Shown here piece by piece: positions 38,657-49,774 of a DNA stretch of 64,000 nt (position 1 is the first letter of the stretch; every line of letters starts with the position of its first letter). Below the pieces are notes generated by a model. The model saw only the letters and a program-made list of their open reading frames with translations. It did not search any database and had not been told where the DNA came from. The DNA lies in the NCBI GenBank assembly GCA_009792885.1, contig WMCF01000024.1, positions 11,033,995 through 11,097,994 on the forward strand. The letters run 5' to 3'. This DNA comes from Eremophila alpestris peregrina. Taxonomy: Eukaryota; Chordata; Aves; Passeriformes; Alaudidae. The position numbers and the translations under genes are program-made.

Positions 38657-38725
38657 CCTTTTTTTTTGTTTTGTTTTTTTGTTTTTTGTTTTTTTGTTTT
38701 CCCTTTTCCCCTCCTTTTTTTTCTG
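38657..38725 (+). repeat. T-rich (TTTTG)n low-complexity tract
   Basis: T runs with isolated G, then a C/T-rich part. This is the complement-type counterpart of the A/C tracts 1-2 kb upstream. Confidence 0.8.
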
Positions 38726-40149
38726 CTCTTTTTAGCTTTGATCTAATTGGGAAAAGTTTCTGTTTCAACCAGATCTTCTCCATGGAACTTTGAAAGCCAT
38801 TGGACATGCAGAGGAGCACTTCACAGCATTCCTTCCAGCAATAAATGCAGATGTTTTCCACTCTTTTGATTTAATAAGTTGGAATTTTGGCTTGGATGAG
38901 TGTTGGTAGAAGCCTCCCCATGTCAAAAGAGTTCTTCTTTTTGTCTGAAACTCTCAGAGTTTTTCACTGCGGGCTCTGTTAGGGGGGCAGTGCCTTGGGA
39001 GGATGAAAGCTTTGTCTCCTCTAACTCCAATAAATGCCCTCACTTGGCATCACTGCTGCTTTGCACTATGGAAGTTTAGAAAAGTTTATTCCCAGCAGGA
39101 CCAGAAAAAAGTTTTTTTGCTTATATGGCTTTTCCCATCTTTCTCTCTGCATCCTTTTTTTTCTTTTTTCCAAGTCCTTTCTCTCTTTGGTAATTTCAGC
39201 AGGTCAAGCTGAGGTTTGTTGGCCTCAGACTTTGATCAATACATTTCCCTACCAAATACAACCCAGTTTTTCTTCTATTTTCAAATCAATACCCTGAAGT
39301 CTGAAAAATAGTCAAACAAGATCAAAACCATGGCATTTAAACAATCCTACCATAACAGACTTGTGTTCATGTTTAGAGATAAAACTGCTGCTTACCTCTA
39401 CTCTAAGTTCAGGGGCCTTTGTTTCAAAGATAATTCTTTCAAAAAGTTTACACAACATTTACAAATATTAAAATGCTGCTGGTTTGTGTTCTTTTTTAAA
39501 AAATCTATCTTTATATAAGCTATTCTTTTTCCACTTTTTACTTTTTTTTTAAGTGCAGAAAACACTTTCAAAGTCACCCCAGGGAAAGCTCTAAGCCAGA
39601 GGACATACAGCATTTTCACTTTTTTGTGCTTCAGGCTAAGATAGTTTGACTGATCTGAGTAGTAGGCAAAGCATAAATCATGCATGAAAATGTCAGCTGA
39701 AATGTTAGTGCACCTTCACGTCATTAATTGCACTTTTTAAATTTTCTGTCCCTATCATCTACAGAAATTCCCCCACATAAACACAGTTGCAAGTTAAAAT
39801 ACTTCAGAGGGTTTTGTTTGGTTGTAGTTGCTTTTGTTTGGTTGGTTTCTTTCCCTTTTGGAGGGGGAATGTTTGAGGACTTTTGTTTGTTTGGGTTTCT
39901 CAATGGTACAAAAATTGAAGACAGGCATGCTAGGGGGTTATTTTTTATGACTGCTTTGTAAGGTTTGGTCAAAATCTAATCTTCTAGACAAAAAATCCAG
40001 GTAAGATTCCTGAAGTGTAAAGGAGTAGCCAGCAGAATTTGGCCACTATTTTGAACTATGAAACATAGTATATCTCCCCTCAGAACTACCCAAATTTATG
40101 TAAATGTATCCCAAAAGATACTCCAGTCCTGATTAAAATAAATGTAGTA
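38726..40149. other. unique DNA, no gene seen
   Basis: Contains T/G-rich words (TTTGTTTGGTTG) at 39810-39900. No gene recognised. Confidence 0.5.
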
Positions 40150-40154
40150 CTTGG
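40150..40154. repeat. 5' target-site duplication CTTGG
   Basis: CTTGG lies directly before the TGTCATGG end of the LTR and is repeated directly after its 3' end at 41612-41616. Confidence 0.85.
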
Positions 40155-40338
40155 TGTCATGGTTTGAGAGAAATGAGTTTTTTCTTAGGGGAAGTGGCCC
40201 CAGAGGAAGTAGTTAAAGAAAGGTTAGACACGCCTCTGAGAATCCAAGGGGTTAAAAGCAGCAGGAATTTCCGGGGTGTTCTCTTTTAGCTCCCGCCTGC
40301 TGAAGGTGAGAATGCCCCCCACCCCAGCTCGAAAGGGC

Positions 40339-40560
40339 TGGGGTGGGAGGAAGAGAGAGAGGGGGGAGTCGAAGAGGCGAAGGGTGGAGTTTCTCTTCCC
40401 CCCCTCCCAGGAAAAAAAGGTTTAGCAGCAGCAGCGGAGGGGGGAAGCTGGGCCGGAGAGAGAGAGAGAGGGGAGCCAAAAAGAGGGAGGGGTGGAGAGT
40501 TCCTTCCCCCCCCCCCCCCCCCAAGAAAGGCTTCGGGAGCGGCTGGCGGCAGCGAGGGAG
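40339..40560 (+). repeat. 109-bp imperfect tandem duplication inside the LTR
   Basis: Unit 1 starts at about 40339 (CTGGGGTGGGAGGAAGAGAG) and unit 2 at about 40448 (CTGGGCCGGAGAGAGAGAGA). Both run through GGGGAG, GGGTGGAG, CTTCCCC and a CAG/CGG-rich segment in the same order. The copies differ by substitutions and by growth of the C tract in unit 2. Confidence 0.8.
40506..40522 (+). repeat. C17 tract
   Basis: Seventeen C in the second unit of the LTR duplication. The matching place in unit 1 has only seven C (40400-40406). Confidence 0.9.
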
Positions 40561-40944
40561 GGGAAAAGCCTGGCAGTGGATGGAGACTACTCCTGCGTGG
40601 GGAGGTGGCAGCGGAGAAAAAAAAAACAAACAGGTGGACACAGAGAGAGAGAGAGTGAGATAAGGACATTGAGAAGAGCTTTTAACCCTTTCTTGAGCAG
40701 AAGGGAACCTTTTTGGACTGATTTTCTTTTGGATGGTGGTTTAAGAGAGAAAGCAAGTAGAAACTGGGACTGAGATGTTAAAGGAAGATGAAGAGATACC
40801 CGAGGGTGGCAGAAAAGAAGAGAAGTGGCTCTGAAGCTGGACATCTTGCTTAATATAGCCACAGACTCAGACTTAAATTCTCTGGAACTGGATTTTGGGC
40901 GGATGCTGTAAGCTTAAGCCAAGAAATTGTGGCAGTGATGGCCA

Positions 40945-41484
40945 GTGGAAGAAGTGGAATATGGAATCCTCTATGTTTCAGAGGGATTTTTGGGAGTTGC
41001 TTCATGGTTGAAGGACAGGGCTGTGGTGAAGCCCCTGTGTGTTTTCCTTCGTGGTGAAGCTTTTGGAACCCTCGGCCCCAGGGGAAAATGGGGAAGATTG
41101 AAGTGTTGGGTTCTTGGTATTGAGTTGAGCATCCTTGATGAGCCCCAGGTGCAGTTTTGGTCCATAATGGTGGTGAGAGCACCAGATATAGGCAGAGAGA
41201 AGAACGTTACCCGACGGACTTCCTTTTGGGTTATCATGGGTGACATGGGAGGCAATGGGAGGGCGGACTTCCCCCCCTCCCTGTGTACTCCCGTGGGGAA
41301 AGTCTGTGGTGCAAGAGAGACTTCTCTCTCCCTTGCTGAATTGAAGATTAGTTTTTCAGTGGAGACAAACAGAAGGGAATGTGAATTGTATAAGTTTGTG
41401 AGTGTGGAAGGTTTGGAAACCGGGGATGAGGAGAAAAATGCTCAAGAAGGTTTTAATTTCTGTCAATTTGTAGTTGTAGTTTAA
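40945..41484 (+). other. 179-codon open frame within the LTR
   Basis: An open frame covers about a third of the LTR, and its stop codon (41482-41484) overlaps the AATAAA signal at 41483. The predicted product has no retroviral domain that I recognise and no clear signal peptide or membrane segment. GC-rich LTR sequence has fewer stops, so this may be chance. Conservation of the frame between copies would be needed before treating it as coding. Confidence 0.15.
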
Positions 41485-41488
41485 TAAA
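41483..41488 (+). promoter_or_regulatory. AATAAA polyadenylation signal of the LTR
   Basis: Canonical hexamer followed by a T/G-rich stretch (TTTTGTTTTTGTC), the usual downstream element. It sets the LTR in plus orientation. Confidence 0.75.
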
Positions 41489-41611
41489 TTTTGTTTTTGT
41501 CTTTAAAGTCTAGGCCTGCTCTGCTCTGTTCTCAATCACATCCCACAGCAGCCATTACCAAATACATATTCATAGGTGCACTGGCACCATTGCCAGGGCA
41601 AACCTATGACA

Positions 41612-41616
41612 CTTGG
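41612..41616. repeat. 3' target-site duplication CTTGG
   Basis: Identical to 40150-40154, directly after the ATGACA end of the LTR. Confidence 0.85.
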
Positions 41617-44600
41617 TCTTCCTCTTTTGTGTGTGAGAGGACAGGAAAAACATGAAAGAAACTAAAGTTAAGCTCTGGAATTCAGAACTTTCTCAGAGAA
41701 CGTGGAGTCAGGTTTGGCTCTGAGACAGAAGTTGGTGTTTTTTACAAACATGACGTAACAGATTTCCTCTGCTAATGAACATTTTCCTGCTGCACGTTGG
41801 GAACTAAACAAATGAAATTCTCTCAGCTGGGAGTAATGCAGGTTTTTTGTCTGGAAAGTCACCTGAATTCCCATATTTCTCTAGATATGTTGTTACTGGA
41901 TAGATTCTTACTTTTTCTCTGTGACCTAATGTCTGCCACTTTCAACTACAGAGCTAAAATGTTCTCAGTGTTTTCTTTTGTAGTGGTATTTGTCCTCTTT
42001 CTTGCCTATTGCTTTTATTAATATTAAATGCTACATAAATTCATTGCTATTTCAGAATGCCTGAAATTGAATTTACTGTTCCAATATTAATACAATTATT
42101 AACTTCCTTCTGGAAACTCTCCATCCTAAATCCAAGTTACTGTTGCATATTCTTCTGGCCATGATGCCCTCCTGTTAATTTGCTATTAATTCAGAAGTTT
42201 TTATGTTTTTTCTTTACTTTTTCAGATAAATGTAACCTTTTTTTCTAATGAAATCTCAGACTAAAGAATGTATTAATTTTTTTATTCTTCCCACTTGCCT
42301 TGGGAAAGCAGAGACTTTGTGAACAAACTCTGTTTCATTTTTTCACTGCATGAACACATTCACTGACCTGCACTCTGCTGAACTATGTTAATTTTCCTTA
42401 TCAGTCTGCCATAGAAAGATAAACTAAGGTGTTTATCAAAATAGAATTTTGTGAAGGTTACATTTTCACATCCTCAGCTCGTTAACTTTATCCCTTCATA
42501 CAAAATGAAGCAATCTTCAAGTGCACAGGTTAAAGCAGAAAAGTGGCCCTTTCTCACTGCCAGATATTTTCAGAATAAATGAGAGGTATTCCTGCTCTTT
42601 GTATCCCTCTGGATCTCTGGAATGCTGCTGTTCCCTCATTCCATCTTGCTATTGTATAAATATCTCATTTTAATTGAATCCATAAGCACAGCATTAACCT
42701 TTTCTGATTTTGTGGGTGTTTTAAAAATACTCATTTTATTGAACCTCAGGCCTTTAGTTACCTGGCTTTTTCTTTTTCCACTCCAGTTCATTTACTTGAT
42801 AAGAATTAAAATACTTTCTGTTTCTACAGATGATAAATTTTCTTATTAAAAAAAGACTAAGAGTCTGAATTCCTTCTTAAAACCATAACTTACTCTATCA
42901 ATCAAATAGATTAAAACTGATTAAAACAAGCTTGAGGGGAAAAGGAAAATAAGAATCAAACCTATCATTTTTGAAAATTTAGCCTCTTATTTTGAATTAT
43001 ACCAAAGAATAAATATAGTGACTTTCCACAGACTTTGATAAAAAGGCAACTCAATACGTTTAAAACGTATTCCAATCTATTGTTCAGATAAGCAAAAAGC
43101 AAAGGAGATTGGAATTACAAACCAATGATTTTTTCAATCTCAGGAATTGAATAGTTTATCAATTCCCCTTAAACACAACTGAAATCATGTTTTCAATCTG
43201 ATTCTTATTTTTTAACTGCTGTTTAAGATCATTTGCCATAATTATGTTGAAAAGGCATTATTATCAATCCAAATGCAGAATTTTTCCAGAAAAAAATATT
43301 TTAATTTATAATTTTAAGATGGGAAAAATAAATTCTGTGCTTCCATTTGCTATTTTTCTCCTTAAATCATATTTATAAAGGTGAGGGAGTATATTTGTCT
43401 TTTATTTAATTATCAAATGATTAATTTGTCCAAGTAGTCTGCAATATTTCTTAGCCCAAAATAATAAATTCACAGATTGTTGGGCAGCCAAGACAGTTGC
43501 AGATGCATTTTCTTTTTTCAGAGTAGCTCTCAGCCATTTAAAAACTCAGTAGTTGGGCTGAACTTCTATTGCAATTCCATCACAATTATTTAGCTAAAAG
43601 AAGCAATTCCAGAATTTTCAGACAAGCCCAAGATAGCAATGTATAATCCTTAAAATCATGACACTGATATTACTTTAGACCTTTTTATGACAAGATTAAA
43701 AGGGCTTCAGTACCTTTCTCTCACAAAGTGGTGTGGAAATACTGTCTTCTCTGTGCTTCCTGAAATAGCTGCTCAGGCTTGCAATCATTTAAAATATTAT
43801 CTTGGGAGTTTTCAGGGCAGAAAAGTTAAAAGATAAATTGTGCTGCTCATCCAAATGTTAGGATATGCATGCTAATCTGACATTTCTGAGCAAGAGATGG
43901 AATAAAAACGTCCTGGAGTAGGAGAGAGGCTGTTGGACAATAGTTGCTCATTAAGAAAACATCATCGTGTGATTAACAAGTGCAGATACCTACAAAATCT
44001 TTAGAATTCAAGTTTTGGTTAAGTATCAGGAGAAATACTTGAGGATCCATTCATGTCCACATGGAATGATCCTCATATAGAAAGTCATAACAGTGCAGCC
44101 CTTCCTAATACTCCCATTATTGTTATGATTTTAAATGTATTATTATTTTCATTATTTATCATTCTTTTCATTGACGTATTATTATAGTGCAGGTACATAT
44201 CATTTTATCTCAACATTTGGACACAATCACAGTGATTTAAGTCTATTTTTTCTGCTATATGTTTCTTCTCAATTCTCCTCAAATCTAGTAGCATCCTTGA
44301 TATCAAATGATCCAAACTGATATGGGCCAGGTATTGAGAATGGACTCAGTAACTCTCGTTGGAGATTAGGATTCTCCCACTGAGAGATTGTCTTTTTAAG
44401 AGTGTGTAAAGAAAGTATCTATGGAACTTCTTATTGTCTGTATGATGAGAATGGCATGAGACACAAGGATGGGAGAAACTTGGTTGTGCCACAGGTGTTG
44501 GAAATTAAGGGAAAATTAAAGCACTGGGGACAGGTAGAGTATTCAGTATTCCCAGACATGCAAACAAAATGAAGACAGAACATTCACAAGTGAGAGGGTA

Positions 44601-44953
44601 TGACAGCTCAGATCTGTGATATACCTGTGGCATACCTGGAGATGTTTTAAAAAGCTCCCTGGTCTCCCTTTGCAGCACAGCAAACTGCACCATACTGAGC
44701 TTGGTCTGTGAATTCCAGGCAGATAACAGGGTCAGAGCATCCCATCTGTTACCGGGCCTCCAGAAGGTCAGCAGCCCAAATTCAATTCTCCTGCATTTAC
44801 AGTATCTTCTGTACAGGCACTGGATGTTTTCAGCTCCATGAATTGCTCTCCATTTATAGTGTGTGTTAATGATTACAAAAACTCCACTCTTTCTAATTGG
44901 TTTTATCCCATGTTGAATTTCATGGAGAATTCTCCTGGCCTGGGCATCAGAAA
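41617..44953. other. unique AT-rich DNA, no gene seen
   Basis: No recognised repeat. A perfect small inverted repeat, AATACGTTT/AAACGTATT, lies at about 43054-43072. A 172-codon minus frame (44505-45023) runs across the 5' edge of the next LTR. It has no recognisable domain. Confidence 0.45.
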
Positions 44954-44958
44954 CCCAG
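44954..44958. repeat. 5' target-site duplication CCCAG
   Basis: CCCAG immediately before the TGTTGAGG end of the LTR, repeated at 45702-45706. Confidence 0.82.
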
Positions 44959-45701
44959 TGTTGAGGGTTAGATTTGGTTGTTGTCTTTTTGTTTGTTTTG
45001 CCTTTTGGAATTTTTTCCCTCAAGTTGCTAGGACACTGATGGTTGGGTGATTATCGGGTGCTTGACGGGGGACCGAGGGGACGGGGAGCTGGGGGGTTGG
45101 TCACTTCTCCCCTTGGCACCGAGGAGAGAGGACACCAGGCTGTTTTTGGCTTGCTTCGAGAGGAGTTTCACTGTCACCATCGTCTCTGCTCCTGGGAAAC
45201 CTTACTACTATCTGCTCGTGTGCCCGGGGATTTCTCCTCCTGCCCTGCTGGGGTGAGCCCGACCCTGTCCTGCCATCGCTTTGAGGCTTTTGCCTACACT
45301 GACCTCACACCCTTTTGCTCAGCCGGGACGTCTCTACTGCTTCAGTCACCATCGCAGGACTGCTCATCTACCTCACCAACTACACTCAGGATCTTCCACT
45401 GTTACAGCTTAGTGCCTCAGAGGCACTGGGGATCAGACTGCCTTGGGATTTCTGGTCCCTTGAGGTTCTTGGTTTTTGTTTTATTATTAATGCTGTAGTT
45501 GTTTGTTTGCTTGTTTTGTTATATATATATATATATATTAGTAAAGAAAACCTGTTATTCCCATTTCCCACATCCTTTTGCTTGAGAGCCCCTTAATTTC
45601 AAATTTATAATAATTCGGTGGGAGGGGGTTTGCATTCTTCATTGCAAGGGGAGAGCACCGGCTTCCCCCCTAGCAGCTACCTGTCTTTTCAAACCAAGAC
45701 A
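44959..45701. mobile_element. complete solo LTR, 743 bp, avian ERVL-type
   Basis: The LTR begins TGTTGAGG and ends CCAAGACA, and CCCAG duplicates flank both ends. Removing the LTR and one duplicate joins AAACCCAG to GAAAGCTG, the likely empty site. The 3' third (AACCTGTTATTCCC, GAGCCCCTTAATTTC, TTTATAATAATTCGG, ACCTGTCTTTTC) resembles LTRs that I recall as widespread in bird genomes; the family name was not checked. An (AT)n run lies at 45520-45538. No primer-binding site or coding sequence adjoins it. Orientation is uncertain because no clear poly(A) signal stands out; plus is slightly favoured. A 151-codon frame (45043-45498) is within the LTR and has no known domain. Confidence 0.87.
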
Positions 45702-45706
45702 CCCAG
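45702..45706. repeat. 3' target-site duplication CCCAG
   Basis: Identical to 44954-44958, directly after the LTR's AAGACA end. Confidence 0.82.
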
Positions 45707-48700
45707 GAAAGCTGTTTGCTCCGTCTCTTGTGCAGTTCCAGAGACAGAAAGGAGGGAAAGTTGAATATTTTATTAAGCTTTAAACTTTTCTTTATAAATA
45801 TTTTTTTTTCTTTAAATGGGTTTTGGTTATGTAAAGGTTTGACTGGGTTTTGCAATTATTTGCTCTGTTGGTCAACATATAGAGACACTACAGAACAGCT
45901 GAATTTCTCAGTCAAATCCATCCTTCAGAAGTGGGGAAGGGAAGGATGAATTCGGCTTTTCTTTGGGAATGTGCACCCCACAAAAAAAAAAAAAAAAGTT
46001 TGATGTATATTGTGTTTTCAGGAGAATCAAAACTATGGGAAGTTTGAAGTATGTGTTGTCTGTGAGGATTTAGAAGGTATTTTTCCCCATTTTTGGCTGA
46101 GTATCCAAGGGAAGTGAGTTGCTCAAATAAAAAGACAATTCTGACTAATTTTAGTTTACCAGCCCCTTGCCTGTTGGGTACTGCTTGATACTGCATTTTG
46201 CCTAAAGCTAAGGAGTTTGGGGATTACACTAGACTATCTTTTTATGGCAGTTTCTTCCAATTTACTGTTTATTAGAATATATTTTAATTAAACTAAACAT
46301 AGTAGTTTCTTCTTGTGGTACCTTGCAAACTCCACATTTGGGCACGTTTGCTCCAGGCCATTGCAGGTATCCCTGGTAGCTGCTCTCACAGATCAACAAA
46401 TCACAGTACTGAATATAGAATACAAATTGCATTCGTTTGCCATGAATTGTTTAAATATTCTGGTAAGATAATGATGTTCTGTAAAAGCCTCTCTGTGTGC
46501 TGACTGTATCAGAGTTCAGTCATTTCCACAGTTTATTCTTCTCAAGATCAGGGTGATCACTGAATATTGAAGGAAATAAAAGAATTCTAGGATTTTTTTT
46601 TTTTTGTTTCTGTTTCTTGAGTTGTGTGGGGTTGTGGAAGAGCTCTTTGTAACAGTTAGGACGATGTTTAGCTCTTGATGGAAATCAACAATAGCTGCTA
46701 TCACTTCTCTGGAGATCCCTTTGAAAGTCTCATCTGCATTTTAAGTCTGGTAGGATCATTTCTGTGTCTTGGAAATCAGTTAAAGCACAGAAACACTTGC
46801 TGCAAGTCACTGCACAACAAAAGCGCTGATCTTGTCTGATTGCTGATCGTTTCCTGAAGGAAACTCCTCTCCCCAGCCTGACAAGGATCAGAAATCATTG
46901 TATTCTGTAAGCCGAAGATCCATTTTAGATAAAGCTGCAGGTTTTCTATGGATGCTCATCACCATACTCATCAACCATGTGATGGTACTCATAAAAAAAA
47001 AATACCTCCAAAAATGCAAAAACATTTGTAAGGAGAGGGAATCCTGCAGAGCCACAGGAGCTCTGTGGTTAGGAAGTCACACCTGCCTGAGAAAGGGCCT
47101 GGGACCACAGAAACTGAGTCCTTCTGGCTCTCTTCTCTTGCACGTGGTGATCCACAGGTCTCCGCTAGCTCTCGGTCTTTATTAAAAGCAATTTATCCTT
47201 CTTGGCCATGCACTAAGTGAAGGATCAAATCCCTGCACCCCTAAAACTGACTGGTTTCTCTGCCTGGGTTATCAAAGACTCATTTGACCCATGAGGTAAC
47301 AAAGCTGTTTGAACATCAGTCTAAATTACATTCTCAAAATGTGATTTCAGAAAGGTTTTTTCTCATTCCTTTTGTTTGTTTGATTCGTTGGTTGGTTTTT
47401 TGGTTTTTTTCCCAGCCTGTAAATTGATTGTAAGTGGAATTGCAAAAGCAGGATGCAGAAGCTCATACACAGCAGAACCAGGGAATCTTCTCTGGTAGGT
47501 ATAAAAAGCTGTTAGGTCAGTATCTGCAGAGTCTTATCCTATTTACTCCCAGTTGATAACTCAGCTGGATGCTGAAGTTGAACTTGATTTCTAGCAACCA
47601 AATCAACATCTGAATACAAGTCTGACTTAAACAGACAGAAAATAATTACGTTTAATAAGCACGTGTTAAATGAGATGTTGAAGGCTCTGAACGTGAGAAC
47701 ACAAACAAACTCTTGAGAGAACAATAGCAGAATTGAGCGTTAAATGCCATGATCAGCAACCTCCCATCTGGAACTCTGCCACTCATCTCGTTCAGATAAA
47801 AAGGTAAGCCCAAAATTAAGTAGAGCTTTTTACAAAGCCTGTATTACTTTAATTAATCTTTGCTCTTCTCTAGTTTTCCATCATGACAAGAAAATTTATC
47901 AGCTGTCAGAAAATGCTGTCAATGAAATTTCCAGTGTTGATGCTCTTGTTTACCGAAGAATTTTTTCTTTTTGATTTTAGGTGTTTAACAGCTTAAAGTA
48001 CTTCTCCAGTGAAGCATACACAGATTAATATTTCATTACAAGACCTTTATTACATCACAATCTATCTTTAAAAAAAAAAAAACAAACTAAAAAAAGGATG
48101 CCAAATTTCTCACCATCTTCTGTAAAAATAGAAACAAGAGAAATTAGGGCTCTGTAACACAGCTGAGAACAAAGGTCTGTTTGGCTGCCAAGCAGGGGCC
48201 AGTAGCAAGTATGAGGAGAAACACATTTGTATGTATTGATAATGTAGTGTTACTCAGCCATCTTCTAACCATCTTTACCAAAGGAAGGGGTCTATTTCAC
48301 TGTGCTGATAGATTTGTTTTAATCGTTCCTCTAATCTATTCTAAAACTCCCATTGCCTTAACATTCCCTGAGTCTGGAAGCAACAAGTTTCATTGTTGAA
48401 GTTTGTATTCTGTTGAGGGACATGTGCCAAATGAAGAATTGCCTCTTTTTGCATTCTTTGAACTCATCAGTTGCTAGTTGTGTTTGAGCACTCTGGTTCT
48501 TGTATTCCAGAAATGCTGAAATGTAACTCTCTGTTGACGGAGTCCGTGCCACTCAGGACTTACAGGCTTTGATACAAACCTGGTGGATTTTATGCCCACT
48601 GGGAAAAAATCTTCTCAAGTTTAGCTGTAAGGAAAAGAACTCCACACATTTTTACTTTTCTGTGCTACTGTCACTTGTATTGTTTCAGTATTTTATTATT

Positions 48701-49331
48701 TCTATGTGGATAACCTGTAACAAAGCATTCAAAAGCATAGAATGGATTTCTGTCCTAAAACAATGATGTTTTCGATTTTGTTCTCATTCCATTTTTTTTT
48801 AGAAATTCAATTGCTTTCTGTTTGCCTTTGAGCTGATGTTTTTGTAGAATTGTCTATGATAATTTCAGCAACATATTTCTATGCAGCTTGGTCAGAGCCC
48901 AACATTGTAGATGCAAATTAAGATTGGTTCTTTTTCTCCCATTGTGCATTGTTTTTATGTCTATCAACACAACATTTTAGCTGACATTTTATTGTCACTG
49001 TCTCAAACTTGCAATAAAATCTCATTTTATTAACATCAATAGATTAGAAACAGAAAACTTTGTAATATAGTAAAGTTTTGTTTCCATTTTTTTTTCTGAA
49101 TAGGACCCAGTACAACCCTCTTCTAATGTAAAAGTTAACCTAGACCTCCAAACAACTTTATTTAGAAACCTTTAGCAAGGGATCTTTACAAAGCCCTTTG
49201 GCATGGTGTTATTAATCACAAGCTCTTCTCTTCTCCTCTGTTCATCTTATCTGGACTATTTCCATTTTTTGTCTCTTTTTGGATAATGCTGTGGCAAATG
49301 ATTAGCCCTTCCTGCACTGCCCCTCCTGCAG
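45707..49331. other. mostly unique DNA, no gene seen
   Basis: Contains A16 (45982-45997), T13 (46593-46605) and T/G-rich DNA at 47380-47412. Frames up to 95 codons lack recognisable domains. Confidence 0.45.
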
Positions 49332-49547
49332 TCATAGTTTAACCCCAGCAGCTGCTCAGCCCCACACAGGCACCAACTCACCCCCCCAGAGTGGGATAGG
49401 GGAGAGAACTGCAGGGGTAAAGGGCAGGAAAGTCATGGGGTGAGATAAAGCAGTTTAATAGGTGAAGCCAGAGTTGTGCAATGCAGAAAAAGGAATTAAT
49501 TCATCTCTTCCCATGGGCAGGAAGACCAGGAAAGCAGGACTCCATCA
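49332..49547 (-). mobile_element. degraded ERVL-type LTR fragment (R/U5 side)
   Basis: On the plus strand it begins GTCATAGTTTAACCCCAGC, then AGAGTGGGATAGGGGAGAGA, GGGGTGAGATAAAGCAGTTT, AATAGGTGAAG and AAGCAGGACTCCATCA. This is the reverse complement of the 3' part of an LTR family common in birds, whose end reads GGGGTTAAAC...TGACA. On the minus strand an ATTAAA signal is present (plus-strand TTTAAT at 49454-49459). Similarity is lost after about 49547, where the U3 with its TATA box would be expected, so the copy is truncated or too diverged. No target duplication found. Family assignment is from memory. Confidence 0.75.
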
Positions 49548-49753
49548 GGTCTGACATCAAACCAGCTGCCACCTGCCCCGTACCTACGTGCAGAAAGCAA
49601 CTGCTCTGGTGGAGCAGAAGAAAAAAGGAAGTCTGGTTTCTCTTTGTTTTCTGGGTTTTGTTCTCTAAATGGTCCTCATACCTCAGTGACCTTGGTTGTT
49701 CCCTTATGGCACCCTCACCAGGCACAACCAGCAAAGGGATATTCACAAATTCA

Positions 49754-49770
49754 TCTCTCTCTCTCTCTCT
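49754..49770 (+). repeat. (TC)8 microsatellite
   Basis: Uninterrupted TC dinucleotides. Confidence 0.9.
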
Positions 49771-49774
49771 TCTG

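Larger units (their letters stand above)
40155..41611 (+). mobile_element. complete solo LTR, ERVL-like, 1,457 bp
   Basis: The element starts TGTCATGGTTTG and ends CAAACCTATGACA. These ends are inverted copies of each other except for one extra base. It is bounded by identical 5-bp direct repeats (CTTGG), proof of integration. Five-base duplications fit ERVL or some ERV1 families better than ERVK (usually six). An AATAAA at 41483-41488, about 125 bp from the 3' end, gives plus orientation. A possible weak TATA-like TTAAAAG lies near 40252. There is no gag, pol or env, so internal sequence was lost by LTR-LTR recombination. It is long for an avian LTR, partly because of an internal 109-bp duplication (40339-40560) and an open frame (40945-41484), listed separately. 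Confidence 0.88.

Noticed and set aside
40252..40669. Overlapping Pro/Ser-rich and Arg/Gly-rich frames of 106-129 codons
   Set aside because: They lie in the G/C-rich duplicated part of the LTR. Open frames on both strands show that composition, not coding, is the cause.
38000..46000. A full endogenous retrovirus between the LTRs at 40.2-41.6 and 45.0-45.7 kb
   Set aside because: The two LTRs differ in sequence, length and target duplications, each is separately bounded, and no gag/pol/env frame lies between them.
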